Below, piece after piece: positions 52,338 through 63,200 of a stretch of DNA of 64,000 nt. The translations under genes and the position numbers were made by a program. Source of the DNA: CAG-882 sp050874385. GTDB taxonomy: Bacteria; Bacillota; Clostridia; Lachnospirales; Lachnospiraceae. Numbering within the stretch: position 1 is the stretch's first letter; each line of letters starts with the position of its first letter. The stretch is from the NCBI GenBank assembly GCA_050874385.1, contig JBNMKO010000008.1, positions 4,086 to 68,085 on the forward strand, in the 5' to 3' direction. The notes beneath the pieces are model-generated. The model worked only from the letters and a program-made list of their open reading frames with translations. It was not told the DNA's origin and ran no database searches.

Positions 52338-55300
52338 ATGAAGGAGAAAAAGTCAATGGATATACAAGAACAGGTGTATGATGAGGTTATTTCAAAGCAG
52401 CTTGATGATGATGGCTCGGAGAGTCTTGGAAGTAAGATTAATGAGCCGTACAAATACTTTAATATTGGCGGGATAAAGAGAAAGCTTGATATCCCTCAAA
52501 AGACAAAAAGAGAGGGCGAGGAGCTTATTCGTGATAGGAAGATAGCACTTGAGAAGGCGGCGGGAGGATATCTTCCGGATATGTATGACTACGCATGTAG
52601 ATTTTCGGGAACTGCCCGCGGTGTGAAATATGGCAGAATGGTATCTTTTCAGGTGAGTGTGACAGTGGGAAGAAACGATATCATAGATACGGCATGTGCG
52701 TGTGAGGCTTGTTCGTCATATAACAATTACTATTCAAAAGGAATGTGCAAGTATGTATCGGCGCTGCTCGACCTCGTTGAGGATTACACGGCAAAGCACA
52801 GCATAGGCGATGCCACAGATGCAAGGGCAAAACAGCTTTTGAATGCGTACAGTTCAAGGATGGAGTCAAATGTCATTTCGAGAAATTATGCCGATGATGG
52901 TTCCGTTTCAATTGAGCCGAGAATTGTCAAAAAAAATGATAGACTGATGCTGTCATTCAAGGTGGGAACTGACAAAAAGTTTGTAATCAAGGACCTTGCA
53001 AAATTTGCGGAGAATGTGAAAATGAGCGCAAATGATGTGTACGGTTCAGATATGAACATAAATCATCGTCTGGAAAATTTTACGGGGGAAAGTCAAAGGT
53101 GGATTGGGTTTATCAACAGCGCGGTTGAGGAGGAAAAGAGACTGCGCGAGAGGATATCCGATGCCGCATCGGGCAAAATTATTTCACCAAAGATTGAGAG
53201 CATAGAGCTTTACGGATGGCGAATTGACAGGCTGTTTGAGCTGGCAGAAAATACTCCTGTCAGCTATGAGAATAAAGACAGATTCAGAAAAGCTGTGATA
53301 TGCCGGCTCACGGAGGGAAATCCAAAGCTTACAATGGAGATAAAACCGAGAATGATAGACGGTGTATTTGATGGCATATATGTAAGTATGAGCCTTCCGC
53401 TTTTATGCAAGGGCGCAAATGCGATATATTATGTCGATGATGATAGAGATATAATATCAAGGACAGACCCGGATTTTTATTACAGATTAAAGCCGTTTTT
53501 TGACAACAGGAATGCCTGGTATTTTGGCATGGTTATCGGAAGAAAGAGCCTTTCCGACTTTTATTACAGCGTACTTTCAGATATCCGCGACTATGTAAAT
53601 ATTGTTGAGGGCAATGTTGAGGTGATAGAGCAGTATCTTGCGCCTTCTGCAAAGTTTGCCTTTTATCTGGACTCGGTTGACGGTGATGTGACATGCCGTG
53701 CAAAGGTAAAATACGGCGAGAAGGAGTTCTCATGTCTTGACCAGCTTCGCACAAGCAGGGCATTGCTTGAAGGATTTCGTCAGGCGGCAAAGGAAAAGCA
53801 GATACTCGCAATTCTTGTCAGCCTTTTTCCTGAGTATGACAGTGTTGAGGATAAAGTGTACTGCGGCGGTGATTCGGACAAGGTGTTTGAAGTTGTGACA
53901 AATGGCGTTGAGAAGCTTGCGGAATTTGGGGATGTGTTCTGCACAAAGCGTTTTAAGAGCTTAAATGTGATAAAGCATGCGAAGGTGAGCGTGGGAGTGA
54001 GGATTTCCAGCGGATTGTTGGACCTTGAGATAACGACTGATGAGCTGTCGCATGAGGAGCTCATGGAAATTCTTGGTCATTACAAGAGCCATAAAAGATA
54101 CTATCGCATCAAATCAGGAGGTTATGTTGATTTAAACGAGGATTCAATTCAGATGCTTCTCGAGATGATGGAGACAATGAGGCTGTCGCCAAAGGATTTT
54201 GTCGACGGCAGGATGCACCTTCCGATATACAGGACACTCTACCTTGACAAGATGCTTGAGGAGCATGAGGAGGTTTATAATACAAGGGACAATGTGTTCC
54301 GCGAGATAGTAAAAAATATGAAGACGGTAAACGACGCGGATTACAATGTGCCAAGGGGCTTGAACGCGACGCTTAGAAAATATCAGAAAACGGGTTTCAG
54401 ATGGATAAGAACACTTGAAGCCAACGGTTTTGGCGGCATACTTGCCGATGACATGGGACTTGGCAAGACATTGCAGGCTATAGCGGTGCTTTTGTCGGCG
54501 AAGGAGGAGGGCAGAACGGGGACATCGCTTGTGGTTTCTCCAAGCTCACTTGTGTACAACTGGGGGGATGAGCTTGCAAAGTTTGCACCTTCGCTTAAAG
54601 TCATGCTTGTCACGGGGACACAGGATGTGAGGACGCGCATTATCAGTGAGTACGAGCAACAGGGAGCGGACGTGATTGTCACATCCTATGACCTTTTAAA
54701 GAGGGATATAGCTCTGTATGAGGGAAAGACCTTTGAATATGAGATAATAGATGAGGCTCAGTACATTAAAAATCAGACGACGGCGGCAGCCAAGGCGGTA
54801 AAGCTTATAGACAGCAGGGCAAAGTTTGCGCTGACAGGAACGCCTATTGAGAACAGGCTGAGTGAGCTTTGGAGCATATTTGATTACCTTATGCCGGGAT
54901 TTTTATATGGGTATGATTTGTTTAAGAGCGAGTTTGAGATACCTATTGTCAAGTATCAGGACGAGGAGGCAGTGGCAAGGCTGCAAAAGATGGTCAGACC
55001 TTTCATTTTGCGCCGCCTTAAAAAGGATGTTTTAAAAGACCTTCCTGAGAAGCTTGAGGAGAGCAGGATTGTAAAGTTCGAGGAGGAACAGCAAAGACTG
55101 TATGATGCGCAGGTTCTTCAGATGAAAAATGAGGTTTCCGTGGGGACTGATTTGGACTTTAACAAAAAGAAGTTACAGATTTTGACGCAGCTTACAAAGC
55201 TAAGGCAGATATGCTGTGACCCGCGTTTGTGTTACGGCAATTACGACGGAGGGTCGGCAAAGCTTGAGTCGTGTATGGAGCTTATACAGAGCGCGATTGA

Positions 55301-55766
55301 CGGAGGGCACAGACTTCTTCTCTTTTCGCAGTTTACAAGTATGCTCGAGATTATCGAAAAACGTCTTGCAGAGAGCAATATAGAATATTATAAGATAATA
55401 GGAGATACGAAAAAGCGCAAGAGAGTTGAGCTTGTAAAGCAGTTCAACGAGGGGAATGTCCCGGTGTTTCTGATTTCGTTGAAGGCGGGCGGCGTAGGAC
55501 TTAACCTTATCGGCGCGGATATGGTCATTCACTATGACCCGTGGTGGAATGTGGCTGTGCAAAATCAGGCAACCGACAGAGTGCACAGGATAGGGCAGAC
55601 AAAGAAGGTCACAGTCTACAAGATGGTTGCGAAAAATACAATCGAGGAGAAGATTGTGAAACTTCAGGAGAGCAAGAGCGACCTTGCCGACAGCATAATA
55701 AGCGGTGACAATGTCGGAATGAGCAGTATGAGCAGGGAGGAGTTTATGGAGCTGCTTGATGTTTAA
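52338..55766 (+). CDS. SNF2-family helicase with SWIM zinc finger
   Basis: 1142 residues; ATG 52338 has GGGAG six bases upstream, and ATG 52356 (after AAGGAG) is an equal alternative. A SWIM-like Cys motif (CACEACSSYNNYYSKGMCKY) lies near residue 118. A middle region of ~500 residues precedes the SNF2 ATPase. The ATPase has motif I LADDMGLGKTLQ, II IIDEAQYIKN, III LTGTPIENRLSELWS, V KAGGVGLNLIGAD and VI ATDRVHRIGQTKKV, all intact. It translocates on double-stranded DNA and may remodel nucleoprotein complexes or displace polymerase, like the related RapA. No methylase or nuclease neighbour suggests a defence role. Such genes are common single-copy genes in Lachnospiraceae. Confidence 0.93.
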   Translation: MKEKKSMDIQEQVYDEVISKQLDDDGSESLGSKINEPYKYFNIGGIKRKLDIPQKTKREGEELIRDRKIALEKAAGGYLPDMYDYACRFSGTARGVKYGRMVSFQVSVTVGRNDIIDTACACEACSSYNNYYSKGMCKYVSALLDLVEDYTAKHSIGDATDARAKQLLNAYSSRMESNVISRNYADDGSVSIEPRIVKKNDRLMLSFKVGTDKKFVIKDLAKFAENVKMSANDVYGSDMNINHRLENFTGESQRWIGFINSAVEEEKRLRERISDAASGKIISPKIESIELYGWRIDRLFELAENTPVSYENKDRFRKAVICRLTEGNPKLTMEIKPRMIDGVFDGIYVSMSLPLLCKGANAIYYVDDDRDIISRTDPDFYYRLKPFFDNRNAWYFGMVIGRKSLSDFYYSVLSDIRDYVNIVEGNVEVIEQYLAPSAKFAFYLDSVDGDVTCRAKVKYGEKEFSCLDQLRTSRALLEGFRQAAKEKQILAILVSLFPEYDSVEDKVYCGGDSDKVFEVVTNGVEKLAEFGDVFCTKRFKSLNVIKHAKVSVGVRISSGLLDLEITTDELSHEELMEILGHYKSHKRYYRIKSGGYVDLNEDSIQMLLEMMETMRLSPKDFVDGRMHLPIYRTLYLDKMLEEHEEVYNTRDNVFREIVKNMKTVNDADYNVPRGLNATLRKYQKTGFRWIRTLEANGFGGILADDMGLGKTLQAIAVLLSAKEEGRTGTSLVVSPSSLVYNWGDELAKFAPSLKVMLVTGTQDVRTRIISEYEQQGADVIVTSYDLLKRDIALYEGKTFEYEIIDEAQYIKNQTTAAAKAVKLIDSRAKFALTGTPIENRLSELWSIFDYLMPGFLYGYDLFKSEFEIPIVKYQDEEAVARLQKMVRPFILRRLKKDVLKDLPEKLEESRIVKFEEEQQRLYDAQVLQMKNEVSVGTDLDFNKKKLQILTQLTKLRQICCDPRLCYGNYDGGSAKLESCMELIQSAIDGGHRLLLFSQFTSMLEIIEKRLAESNIEYYKIIGDTKKRKRVELVKQFNEGNVPVFLISLKAGGVGLNLIGADMVIHYDPWWNVAVQNQATDRVHRIGQTKKVTVYKMVAKNTIEEKIVKLQESKSDLADSIISGDNVGMSSMSREEFMELLDV

Positions 55767-55802
55767 AAATATTTAAGGAAAAGTGCGAGAATATCTAAAA
55801 AG

Positions 55803-55832
55803 AAGCAGGCTTGTATGAGTCTGCTTTTTTGT
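55803..55832 (+). terminator. Intrinsic terminator of the SNF2 gene
   Basis: Stem AAGCAGGCT/AGTCTGCTT (55803-55811 with 55818-55826, one G-U pair), followed by a T-run. Confidence 0.8.
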
Positions 55833-56048
55833 TAAAAAAAATATTGAAATGGCTATTGATATTCAAACGGATATTAATAATTTTCCAACAAAAGACTATT
55901 GCATTTTTAAGTTATATATGATAGTATTCAGGCATACAATAAGTAGTAATTAAAACTACATCATAAAATAATATAAGCCATAAGATGCGGAAATGCCAAT
56001 CGGGTTCCGCAATATGACACAATATTATCTAAGAAAGGAGAATATGAC

Positions 56049-56735
56049 ATGAGGGAATTGATAGAGAATATTGAGGAGAATGGACTTAAAGACAAGTGGA
56101 GTGCGATAACGCACTTTATAGGTATGCTTATGACGATGCTGGCGGCGGTGCCGCTTCTTATGAGAGCTGCCAAAGCACCTGACAAGATACATTTGATATC
56201 GCTTGCGATATTTGCCGTGAGCATGATTCTCTTGTATGGCGCGAGTGCGACTTATCACTCTGTCCGCTCGTCACAGAAAGTTCAGACCATATTGAGAAAA
56301 ATTGACCATACAATGATTTTTGTGCTGATTGCAGGCTCGTACACACCGATATGCCTTGTCGTGTTAAACGGCACTATAGGATATGTGATGCTTGCCCTTG
56401 TATGGGGAATTGCAATTGCGGGAATTGTAATAAAGATTTGCTGGATTACATGCCCTAAATGGTTTTCATCGGCACTTTATATTGCGATGGGCTGGATATG
56501 CCTTATAGCGTTTTCTAAAATATATACGGCGCTTTCGGGCCCGGCATTTTACTGGCTGTTAGCGGGAGGACTTATATACACGGTGGGCGGAGTAATATAC
56601 GCACTCAAGGTTCCCGGCTTTGACGCGAGACATAAAAGTTTCGGTTCACATGAGATTTTCCATCTGTTTGTCATGGGTGGAAGTATATGCCATTTTATAT
56701 TGATGTTTCAGTATATTACGGTGTTTCCGATGTAG
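56049..56735 (+). CDS. Hemolysin III / PAQR-family membrane protein
   Basis: 228 residues, behind AAAGGAG. Seven membrane helices. The conserved histidines appear in THFIG, ATYHS, KIDHTMIF and in the last helices SHEIFHLFVMGGSICHF, where they form the family's putative metal site. Bacterial members (YqfA/TrhA) influence membrane energetics and lipid homeostasis; the hemolysin name is historical. Transcribed alone. Nothing in the 282 bases upstream beyond the SNF2 terminator and AT-rich sequence. Confidence 0.92.
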   Translation: MRELIENIEENGLKDKWSAITHFIGMLMTMLAAVPLLMRAAKAPDKIHLISLAIFAVSMILLYGASATYHSVRSSQKVQTILRKIDHTMIFVLIAGSYTPICLVVLNGTIGYVMLALVWGIAIAGIVIKICWITCPKWFSSALYIAMGWICLIAFSKIYTALSGPAFYWLLAGGLIYTVGGVIYALKVPGFDARHKSFGSHEIFHLFVMGGSICHFILMFQYITVFPM

Positions 56736-56740
56736 AATAG

Positions 56741-56779
56741 GCTCGTCAGGATTTTATGAAATAATCTTGGCGGGCTTTT
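56741..56779 (+). terminator. Intrinsic terminator of the hemolysin III gene
   Basis: 13-bp stem with several G-U pairs (56741-56753 with 56763-56775), then TTTTG. Confidence 0.75.
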
Positions 56780-56992
56780 GTTGTTTCTGGTAAAATATTT
56801 ATATAGTACAAAAAATTCTAAAAATGCAATATATTATAACAAAAATTGCCCTCGAGGAAGTATAATTGTCACATGAGAAAAGATTGTTGGCAGTGATAAA
56901 TAGTTCAGCGCGGTTGATGTAATCATGGCTGATATGGGAGTTTGGCACATGTTTTTGAGATATTAGAATTTTGCATTTAGGGAGGCATAGTG

Positions 56993-59611
56993 ATGGTAAG
57001 AGAAAAAATTTCGTTGAATGATGGATGGCGTTTTTATAAGGGAGAAATCAGCGGAGTGCGTAACCGCTGGGCGTGGGGGAAATCAGGTTCATGGAATCAG
57101 GGACCGGAATCGTTTGATTATGATGACAGCGTATGGAGGGAGGTTGAACTGCCACATGATTTTGTCATAGAAAGTACTCCGTATGAATATTCAGCGCAGG
57201 AGTTTGGAAGCGACAATGCAATCCCGGAGATGGACACGGTGAAGAACATCCACACGACGGCGGGCTCGTTCAAAAAGGATGTCGGATGGTACAGAAAACA
57301 TTTCTGTGTAGATAAGGAAGATTTAGGAAAGAGAATACATGTGGCATTTGACGGTGTGTACCGCGACAGCACTGTGTTTGTCAACAATTTCTTTGTGGGA
57401 CGACACCAAAGCGGATATACTCCGTTTGAATATGATATATCGGATTTTTTAAACTATGGCGGGGACAATGTTATCGTGGTATATGTGGACGCGAGGGCTG
57501 CCGAGGGGTGGTTCTATGAGGGCGGAGGAATATACCGCAATGTGTGGCTTTATAAGACCGCCCCTGTTCACATTCAGGATGTTTATGTCAAGGCTGTGCC
57601 GTGTCAAACGCCTTTGGATGGGCATGTTGACGCGGATTTGGAGATATCGCTTGATATAGCATCTTGTGAGTTTTTTATGGAAAATGGTTCACGCATAGAT
57701 TTTGCGGCAAAGGACTCCGCGGCTGTCGGAAAAGAGGCTGATTACAGTGTGAGCGTTGAGATAGCTGCGCCGGGAATTTGTGAGCAAAACGACATAATTG
57801 ATAATGTATCCTATAGTTTGAACGATATAAACTATGGAACAAGCAAACATAAACTTATAGCTTATATAAAAAATGCAAAAGCATGGGATATCAACTCTCC
57901 GTTTATGTATATGGCAAAAATACAGCTTTTCAAGGATGGTGAGTGTATAGACCGCTGTGAGCAGGATTTTGGAATAAGAAAGATATATTTTGATGCGGAT
58001 GATGGCTTTATGCTCAATGGAAGAAAAGTTAAGCTGAACGGAGTGTGCTGCCATCAGAACCATGGCGGAATTGGAAGTGCAATGCCCGGTGAAATGTACC
58101 GCTACAGGCTGTTAAAGTTAAAAGAGATGGGAGTTAACGCCTACCGCACTTCACACTACTGTCCGGCACCGGAGCTTTTATACTGGTGTGACAGACTGGG
58201 AATACTTGTCATGGATGAGACAAGACTTCTTTCAAGTGCAGTGGAGGATTTGAACCAGCTTGAAGCGGTTGTGAGAGAGGGTAGAAATCATCCTAGTGTG
58301 ATTATGTACTCCATAGGAAATGAGGAGGCACAGTCGGAGCTTATAAAGCAGGGCGGATATATCGCAAGAACCATGATAAATCATGTGCGCTCACTTGACG
58401 ATGCAAGACCTGTCACTATGGGACTTTTATTGTATGATTTGCAGCACAGGAGGAAACTTGACTCGGTTGAGGAGATTGAACATATAGGCAGGCAGCTTGA
58501 TGTGTGTGGCTTTAACTATCACCATGAAATGTGGCAGGAGTACAAGGACAGAAATCCAGAACAGCCTATTGTCTGTACGGAGGCATCGACCATAAAAGGA
58601 AGCAGAGAATGCTATGAGCGCGATGATGACAGATGTATGCTTGAACTTAGCATGATGGACACCGTGAAAGAACAGATGAAATATGTGGATAAAAGTTATG
58701 TAGCGGGAGCTTTTTTGTGGACTGGATTTGATTATTATGGAGAGCCAACGCCTTTTGCATGGCCGGCGGTCAGTTCGCAGTTCGGGCTTATGGATTTGTC
58801 GGGAAATCCAAAGGATGGCTATTATTATTTTAAGGCATTTTACAGGGATGAACCTCTTGTGCATATAGCACATTCATGGAATGGCGTTGCCGGTGAAAAA
58901 ATGGACATGATCGTGTTCTCTAATTGCCAAGATGTTGAACTTTTTGTAAATGACAGAAGTATTGGCAAAAAGAAAGCTGAAAGGTTTGGATATCTTATAT
59001 GGAAGAATGTGGCTTATGAGCCGGGAAGACTTATGGCTGTGGGCGACGAAGGTACAGCACAGGATATTGTTGTGACACCTGGAACGGTGGCAGGTGTAAA
59101 GCTTAGACTTGAATATTTTCATGGAGATATAATGGTTGTAAATGCAACTATAGTTGACGCGGATGGAAATGTTGTGACAGATGCTGACTGTGACATAAAA
59201 TTCAGTGCGGATATCGTTGATGGTAATAAATATGCATCTATAACTGAAAGCATAAATACATCAAAAAATATTAATATGCCAAAGAATATTGATATGCATA
59301 TGGAGGAAATTGTTGACAGCTCTCAAATTGCAGAGAATAGCAATGTGCAGGATGTAAGCTTATTCCATAAAGAACATATAAGAGTGAGCTGTGAGACAAA
59401 TTCAGGCTTTAGTGACGTTTTATATGTGCCATGTGAAAGTAAAATTAAAACAGGGTCTGACAAAGAGATGCTTTCAGAGTTATCTAAGATAAGACTTTTG
59501 GGGACTTCAAGTGGTTATGCGGCTGACCATGTGCCGCCTCACAGTGATGTGAGGAGAAGCTTTAACGGGCTTGCGCAGGCGGTTTTTAAGGTATATAATT
59601 TGTTGACATAG
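56993..59611 (+). CDS. Glycoside hydrolase family 2 enzyme (beta-galactosidase/glucuronidase type)
   Basis: 872 residues from ATG 56993, behind GGGAGGC. The N-terminal sugar-binding domain has LPHDFVIE, FDGVYRDSTVFVNNFFVGRH and RNVWLY. The TIM barrel has acid/base Glu 444 (YSIGNEEAQ) and nucleophile Glu 530 (VCTEAST). Beta domains follow with VELFVNDRSIGKK. An Asn/Met-rich insert (residues ~755-785: SINTSKNINMPKNIDMHMEE) interrupts the last domain. No signal peptide. Sugar specificity is uncertain. It lies 0.7 kb before the GH115 alpha-glucuronidase, with a toxin-antitoxin pair between them. Confidence 0.9.
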   Translation: MVREKISLNDGWRFYKGEISGVRNRWAWGKSGSWNQGPESFDYDDSVWREVELPHDFVIESTPYEYSAQEFGSDNAIPEMDTVKNIHTTAGSFKKDVGWYRKHFCVDKEDLGKRIHVAFDGVYRDSTVFVNNFFVGRHQSGYTPFEYDISDFLNYGGDNVIVVYVDARAAEGWFYEGGGIYRNVWLYKTAPVHIQDVYVKAVPCQTPLDGHVDADLEISLDIASCEFFMENGSRIDFAAKDSAAVGKEADYSVSVEIAAPGICEQNDIIDNVSYSLNDINYGTSKHKLIAYIKNAKAWDINSPFMYMAKIQLFKDGECIDRCEQDFGIRKIYFDADDGFMLNGRKVKLNGVCCHQNHGGIGSAMPGEMYRYRLLKLKEMGVNAYRTSHYCPAPELLYWCDRLGILVMDETRLLSSAVEDLNQLEAVVREGRNHPSVIMYSIGNEEAQSELIKQGGYIARTMINHVRSLDDARPVTMGLLLYDLQHRRKLDSVEEIEHIGRQLDVCGFNYHHEMWQEYKDRNPEQPIVCTEASTIKGSRECYERDDDRCMLELSMMDTVKEQMKYVDKSYVAGAFLWTGFDYYGEPTPFAWPAVSSQFGLMDLSGNPKDGYYYFKAFYRDEPLVHIAHSWNGVAGEKMDMIVFSNCQDVELFVNDRSIGKKKAERFGYLIWKNVAYEPGRLMAVGDEGTAQDIVVTPGTVAGVKLRLEYFHGDIMVVNATIVDADGNVVTDADCDIKFSADIVDGNKYASITESINTSKNINMPKNIDMHMEEIVDSSQIAENSNVQDVSLFHKEHIRVSCETNSGFSDVLYVPCESKIKTGSDKEMLSELSKIRLLGTSSGYAADHVPPHSDVRRSFNGLAQAVFKVYNLLT

Positions 59612-59631
59612 GTATAATAAGAGTATATAAT
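59603..59631 (+). promoter_or_regulatory. Consensus promoter of the toxin-antitoxin operon
   Basis: TTGACA (59603-59608), exactly 17 bases, TATAAT (59626-59631). This is a full consensus that overlaps the GH2 stop codon. A second TATAAT at 59613-59618 makes a direct repeat (GTATAATAAGAGTATATAAT) that may be the antitoxin operator. Confidence 0.8.
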
Positions 59632-59680
59632 AAAGTACGGAAAGACATACGATTTTTTGTACGGAAAAGAGGCGCCTGAA

Positions 59681-59935
59681 ATGTTAGCAGTAAAAAGCAT
59701 GGATGTCAGAGACAATTTCAAAGCATTTTGTGACAAGGTTTTCAAGGGTGAGACATTGATTGTCTCAAGACCGAAGAATGAAAATATTGTAATGATGTCA
59801 GAAGCTGAATATAATGATATTATGAAAGCTAAGAGAAATGCTGAATATTTAGCTATGTTAGATAAGTCTATGGCTGAAGCTGAAGCTGGTGGACTTGTAC
59901 CTATAACAATAGATGAATTAGAGGACTATGAGTAA
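59681..59935 (+). CDS. Phd/YefM-family antitoxin
   Basis: 84 residues from ATG 59681 (AGAGG nine bases upstream). The N-terminal fold is of the Phd/YefM type (MDVRDNFKAFCDKVFKGETL, then VMMSEAEYNDIM). A disordered acidic C-terminus (PITIDELEDYE) would wrap the toxin. Antitoxins of this family neutralise the RNase partner and, with it, repress their own promoter. The stop codon overlaps the toxin start by one base (TAATG), the typical coupling that makes antitoxin first. Confidence 0.93.
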   Translation: MLAVKSMDVRDNFKAFCDKVFKGETLIVSRPKNENIVMMSEAEYNDIMKAKRNAEYLAMLDKSMAEAEAGGLVPITIDELEDYE

Positions 59936-60195
59936 TGAATGTAATATTTACACCTACAGCATGGCAGCAATATACAACATGGCAGCAGGAAGACAAGAAA
60001 ATGGTAAAAAGAATCAATGAACTCATAAAGAGCATTGATAGAGACGGATTACTTCAAGGAGTAGGAAAACCGGAGCCATTGAAGTACAGGAAAGCATGTA
60101 GTAGAAGAATTACAGACGAACATAGGCTTATATATAATTATGATAGTAATAAGAATCTTGTTATATATTCATGCAAATTTCATTATGAGGAGTAA
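59935..60195 (+). CDS. yoeB: YoeB/Txe-family mRNA interferase toxin
   Basis: 86 residues. The RelE/YoeB fold is clear: FTPTAWQQYTTWQQEDKKMV at the start, GKPEPLKY with the family Glu, RRITDEHRLIYNY with catalytic Arg residues and a C-terminal FHYEE with the catalytic His. YoeB toxins cut mRNA in the ribosomal A site. The motifs are intact, so the toxin is probably active. It follows the Phd/YefM gene with one base of overlap, and a terminator closes the operon. Confidence 0.94.
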   Translation: MNVIFTPTAWQQYTTWQQEDKKMVKRINELIKSIDRDGLLQGVGKPEPLKYRKACSRRITDEHRLIYNYDSNKNLVIYSCKFHYEE

Positions 60196-60200
60196 ATTAA

Positions 60201-60231
60201 AAGGTGTTCCTAAAATGGGGAACACTTTTTG
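60201..60231 (+). terminator. Intrinsic terminator of the toxin-antitoxin operon
   Basis: Stem AAGGTGTTCC/GGAACACTTT (60201-60210 with about 60219-60229, one G-U pair), ending in a T-run. Confidence 0.85.
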
Positions 60232-60298
60232 TTTAGCGTCAAACTATTGTGTTTTAAAAGTTTTGCTATCTTAGTATGGTAAGGAAAGGGACAATGCT

Positions 60299-63200
60299 AT
60301 GGATTGGGAGTTACATTTGGGTGGAAGTGTAAAAATACTGTGCTGCGAGGAGAGCGAGGCGGTGAGGATTGCCGCGCGCAATCTGGCAGGGGATATTGGG
60401 AAGGTATTTTCGGGGGATATTGATGTTGGAATTGAATGTAGTGTTGATGTGGAACAGTGTAGGGGAAGTGTTGGCACTATAGTCATCCGCCGCGAGGAGC
60501 TTGGCAAAAAGGAGGCATACTCCCACCGTGTTGAGGGCGGAGTGCTGTATATAGGCGGTCAGGACAGAAGAGGAATGATTTATGGAATATATGAGCTGTC
60601 GAGGTGGCTTGGTGTCTCGCCGTGGTATTATTTTGCGGATGTGCCTGTAAAAAAGAGGGACAGTGCCATACTTCCCGACGGTTATCATTACAGCGATTAT
60701 CCGTCGGTTGAGTACCGTGGGATATTCATAAACGACGAGGAGGAGCTTGACAAGTGGGTGAGGCTTCATCTTGGCGAGGAGACGATTGGAGTCAAGGCTT
60801 ACGAGAAGATTTTTGAGCTTCTTTTGCGTCTTCGGGCTAACTATATATGGCCGGCTATGCACGTCAATTCCTTCAATGTAAAGAGGGAGAACGGTGAGCT
60901 TGCCGACAGAATGGGAATAGTTGTGGGAACATCGCACTGTGACATGCTTATGAGGAGCAACAACAGGGAGTGGTACCCGTGGCTTGAAAAGAAGGGCTAC
61001 ACCGATGTGGAATACGACTATTCCATTCAGGGCAGAAACAGGGAAGTGCTCAACGAGTACTGGCGCGAGAGTGTGGAGCAAAATAAGGATTTCGAGGTTG
61101 GCTACACGCTAGGAATGAGGGGAATACATGACTCCGGTTTTGAGACGAAAAGCCTTAAAGGGCTTGAGGGCGAGGCTCTAAGAAATGCAAAGATAGAGCT
61201 TTTGCAGACCGTCATTGCGGCGCAGGAGCAAATTCTTTCGGAAACGCTCGACAATGAGCCGCTAAAGAGCTTTGTGCCTTACAAGGAGGTTCTTGAGCTT
61301 TACGATAACGGACTTGAAGTGCCGGAGGATTTGACGCTTATATGGACAAACGATAATTACGGTTACATAAGACGTTATCCGGGTGAGAAGGAGAAAAAGA
61401 GAAAAGGCGGTAATGGAATTTACTATCATAACTCATACTGGGCAGCACCGGGAATGTCCTATCTGTTCATCAACTCGATACCGCTTGCACACACAAGAAA
61501 CGAGCTTTACAAGGCATGGTGTGAGGACATAAGAAAAGTGTGGGTGCTGAATGTCGGCGCGATAAAGCCGCTTGAGCAGGAGATAAGCTTTTATCTCAAT
61601 TTTGCGTGGGAGGTCGGAAAGGAAAATTCACCGCGAAGAACCGATGATGTGGACGAATATTTGAAGCTGTGGATAAATGAGACATTTTCAGGTGGACATG
61701 GGAAAAAAATGGCGCGCATATTAAATGATTTCTCACAGCTTACAAATGTGCGAAAGATTGAGCTTATGGACAGCGATGTGTTTTCGCAGACGGCTTACGG
61801 AGATGAGGCGGCGGTGAGAATAAAGAGATACCGCGAGCTTGTGGGCGAGGCTGACAAGGTGTATGAGGAGCTTCCTGAAAATGAGAAGGACGCATTTTTC
61901 CAGATATGTCTTATGAAAATCCATGCCGCATACTATACCAATTCCATGTTCTACTACGCCGACAGAAGTGTGCTTTGCACCAAGCAGGGCAAAGCGCAGG
62001 CGGCTTACAAGTATGCAAATCTCAGCCGACAGTATGATGACAAAAGGCGAAAGCTTATCTTGTATTACAACAACATTATGTCCGACGGAAAATGGTCGGG
62101 AATACTAACGCCGGAGGATTTTCCGCCGCCAAGGACTGCCACACTTCCGGCATGTGTTGTGCCTTTGACACCACTTGACGAGATAGAGAAAAAACTTGTG
62201 GTTACGCTCTGGAATGATGAGGACAGCCTTACATTTGTGGACGGAAAAACGAAGTGGTTCGAGCTTGCAAATGCGGGGGAGGGAACGCTTGATGTGAGGG
62301 TGGAACTTCCGGCATGGTTTGAAGTTGCACATGACGTTGAAAATAATAGAAAAATAAATAGAGCTGTTGGTTTGGAAAATGCCAAAGATTACAAGGATAC
62401 TGTGCATAATGTGAATTACAATGTCATTGTGAGTGAAGCTGTGAACTTGGGAAATATCAAAAAATATACAGACAGTATACATAATAAAGCATTAGATATG
62501 TATAATAGTGATGCGTATAATAATGAGATTGATACATATAAAACGGTCTTAAATGTGGGCGCGGAGAGCCGCATAATGATAAGACCCTCGCAGAACATGC
62601 TTGAAATGTGGGAGGACAGTCAAAATACTAATTTAGAGCAGACTGGTGGCATTGAAGCTGATAATGGCAAAGTTTATATCAATGATGGTAAAGATATTGT
62701 CAAGGGTGTGATAAAACTGACCTGTGATGAGACTTGTCAGACCGTGGAAATCCCTGTTAGTGTGGATTTGAAGGGAATGAGCATAAGCTGTGAAAAAAAG
62801 CTTAGTGGTGAGGATGGCGGTGTTGTGGTTCTTGAGGCTGACAGCGTGGCGGATGAGCTTGGGGGAACCGGCTGGCACTATGTCAAGCGGCTTGGGCGCG
62901 ACCACGGAGGACTTATTGAGGCGGATGCGGATGGAGGAGCTGGCGCGGCGTTTCACTTCTATATGGCAAGCGACGCACAAACTCCTCTTCTTGAACTTCA
63001 TCGTTTCCCATCACTCAACTCTACCGGGCGAATAAGGGCGGAGATATCGGTTGACGGCGGAGATAGAATACTTATCGAGAGCAAGTCGAATGACGAGTGG
63101 AGAGGCACATGGAAACAGAATGTTTTTGACAATGTGGACAAGCTGACGGTGGCTGTGCCAAGGCTTAACAGTGGAGAGCACACAGTAAGAATTTATCCTG

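Noticed and set aside
60311..61081. 256-codon leftward ORF
   Set aside because: Antisense shadow of the GH115 gene, whose family motifs are unmistakable.
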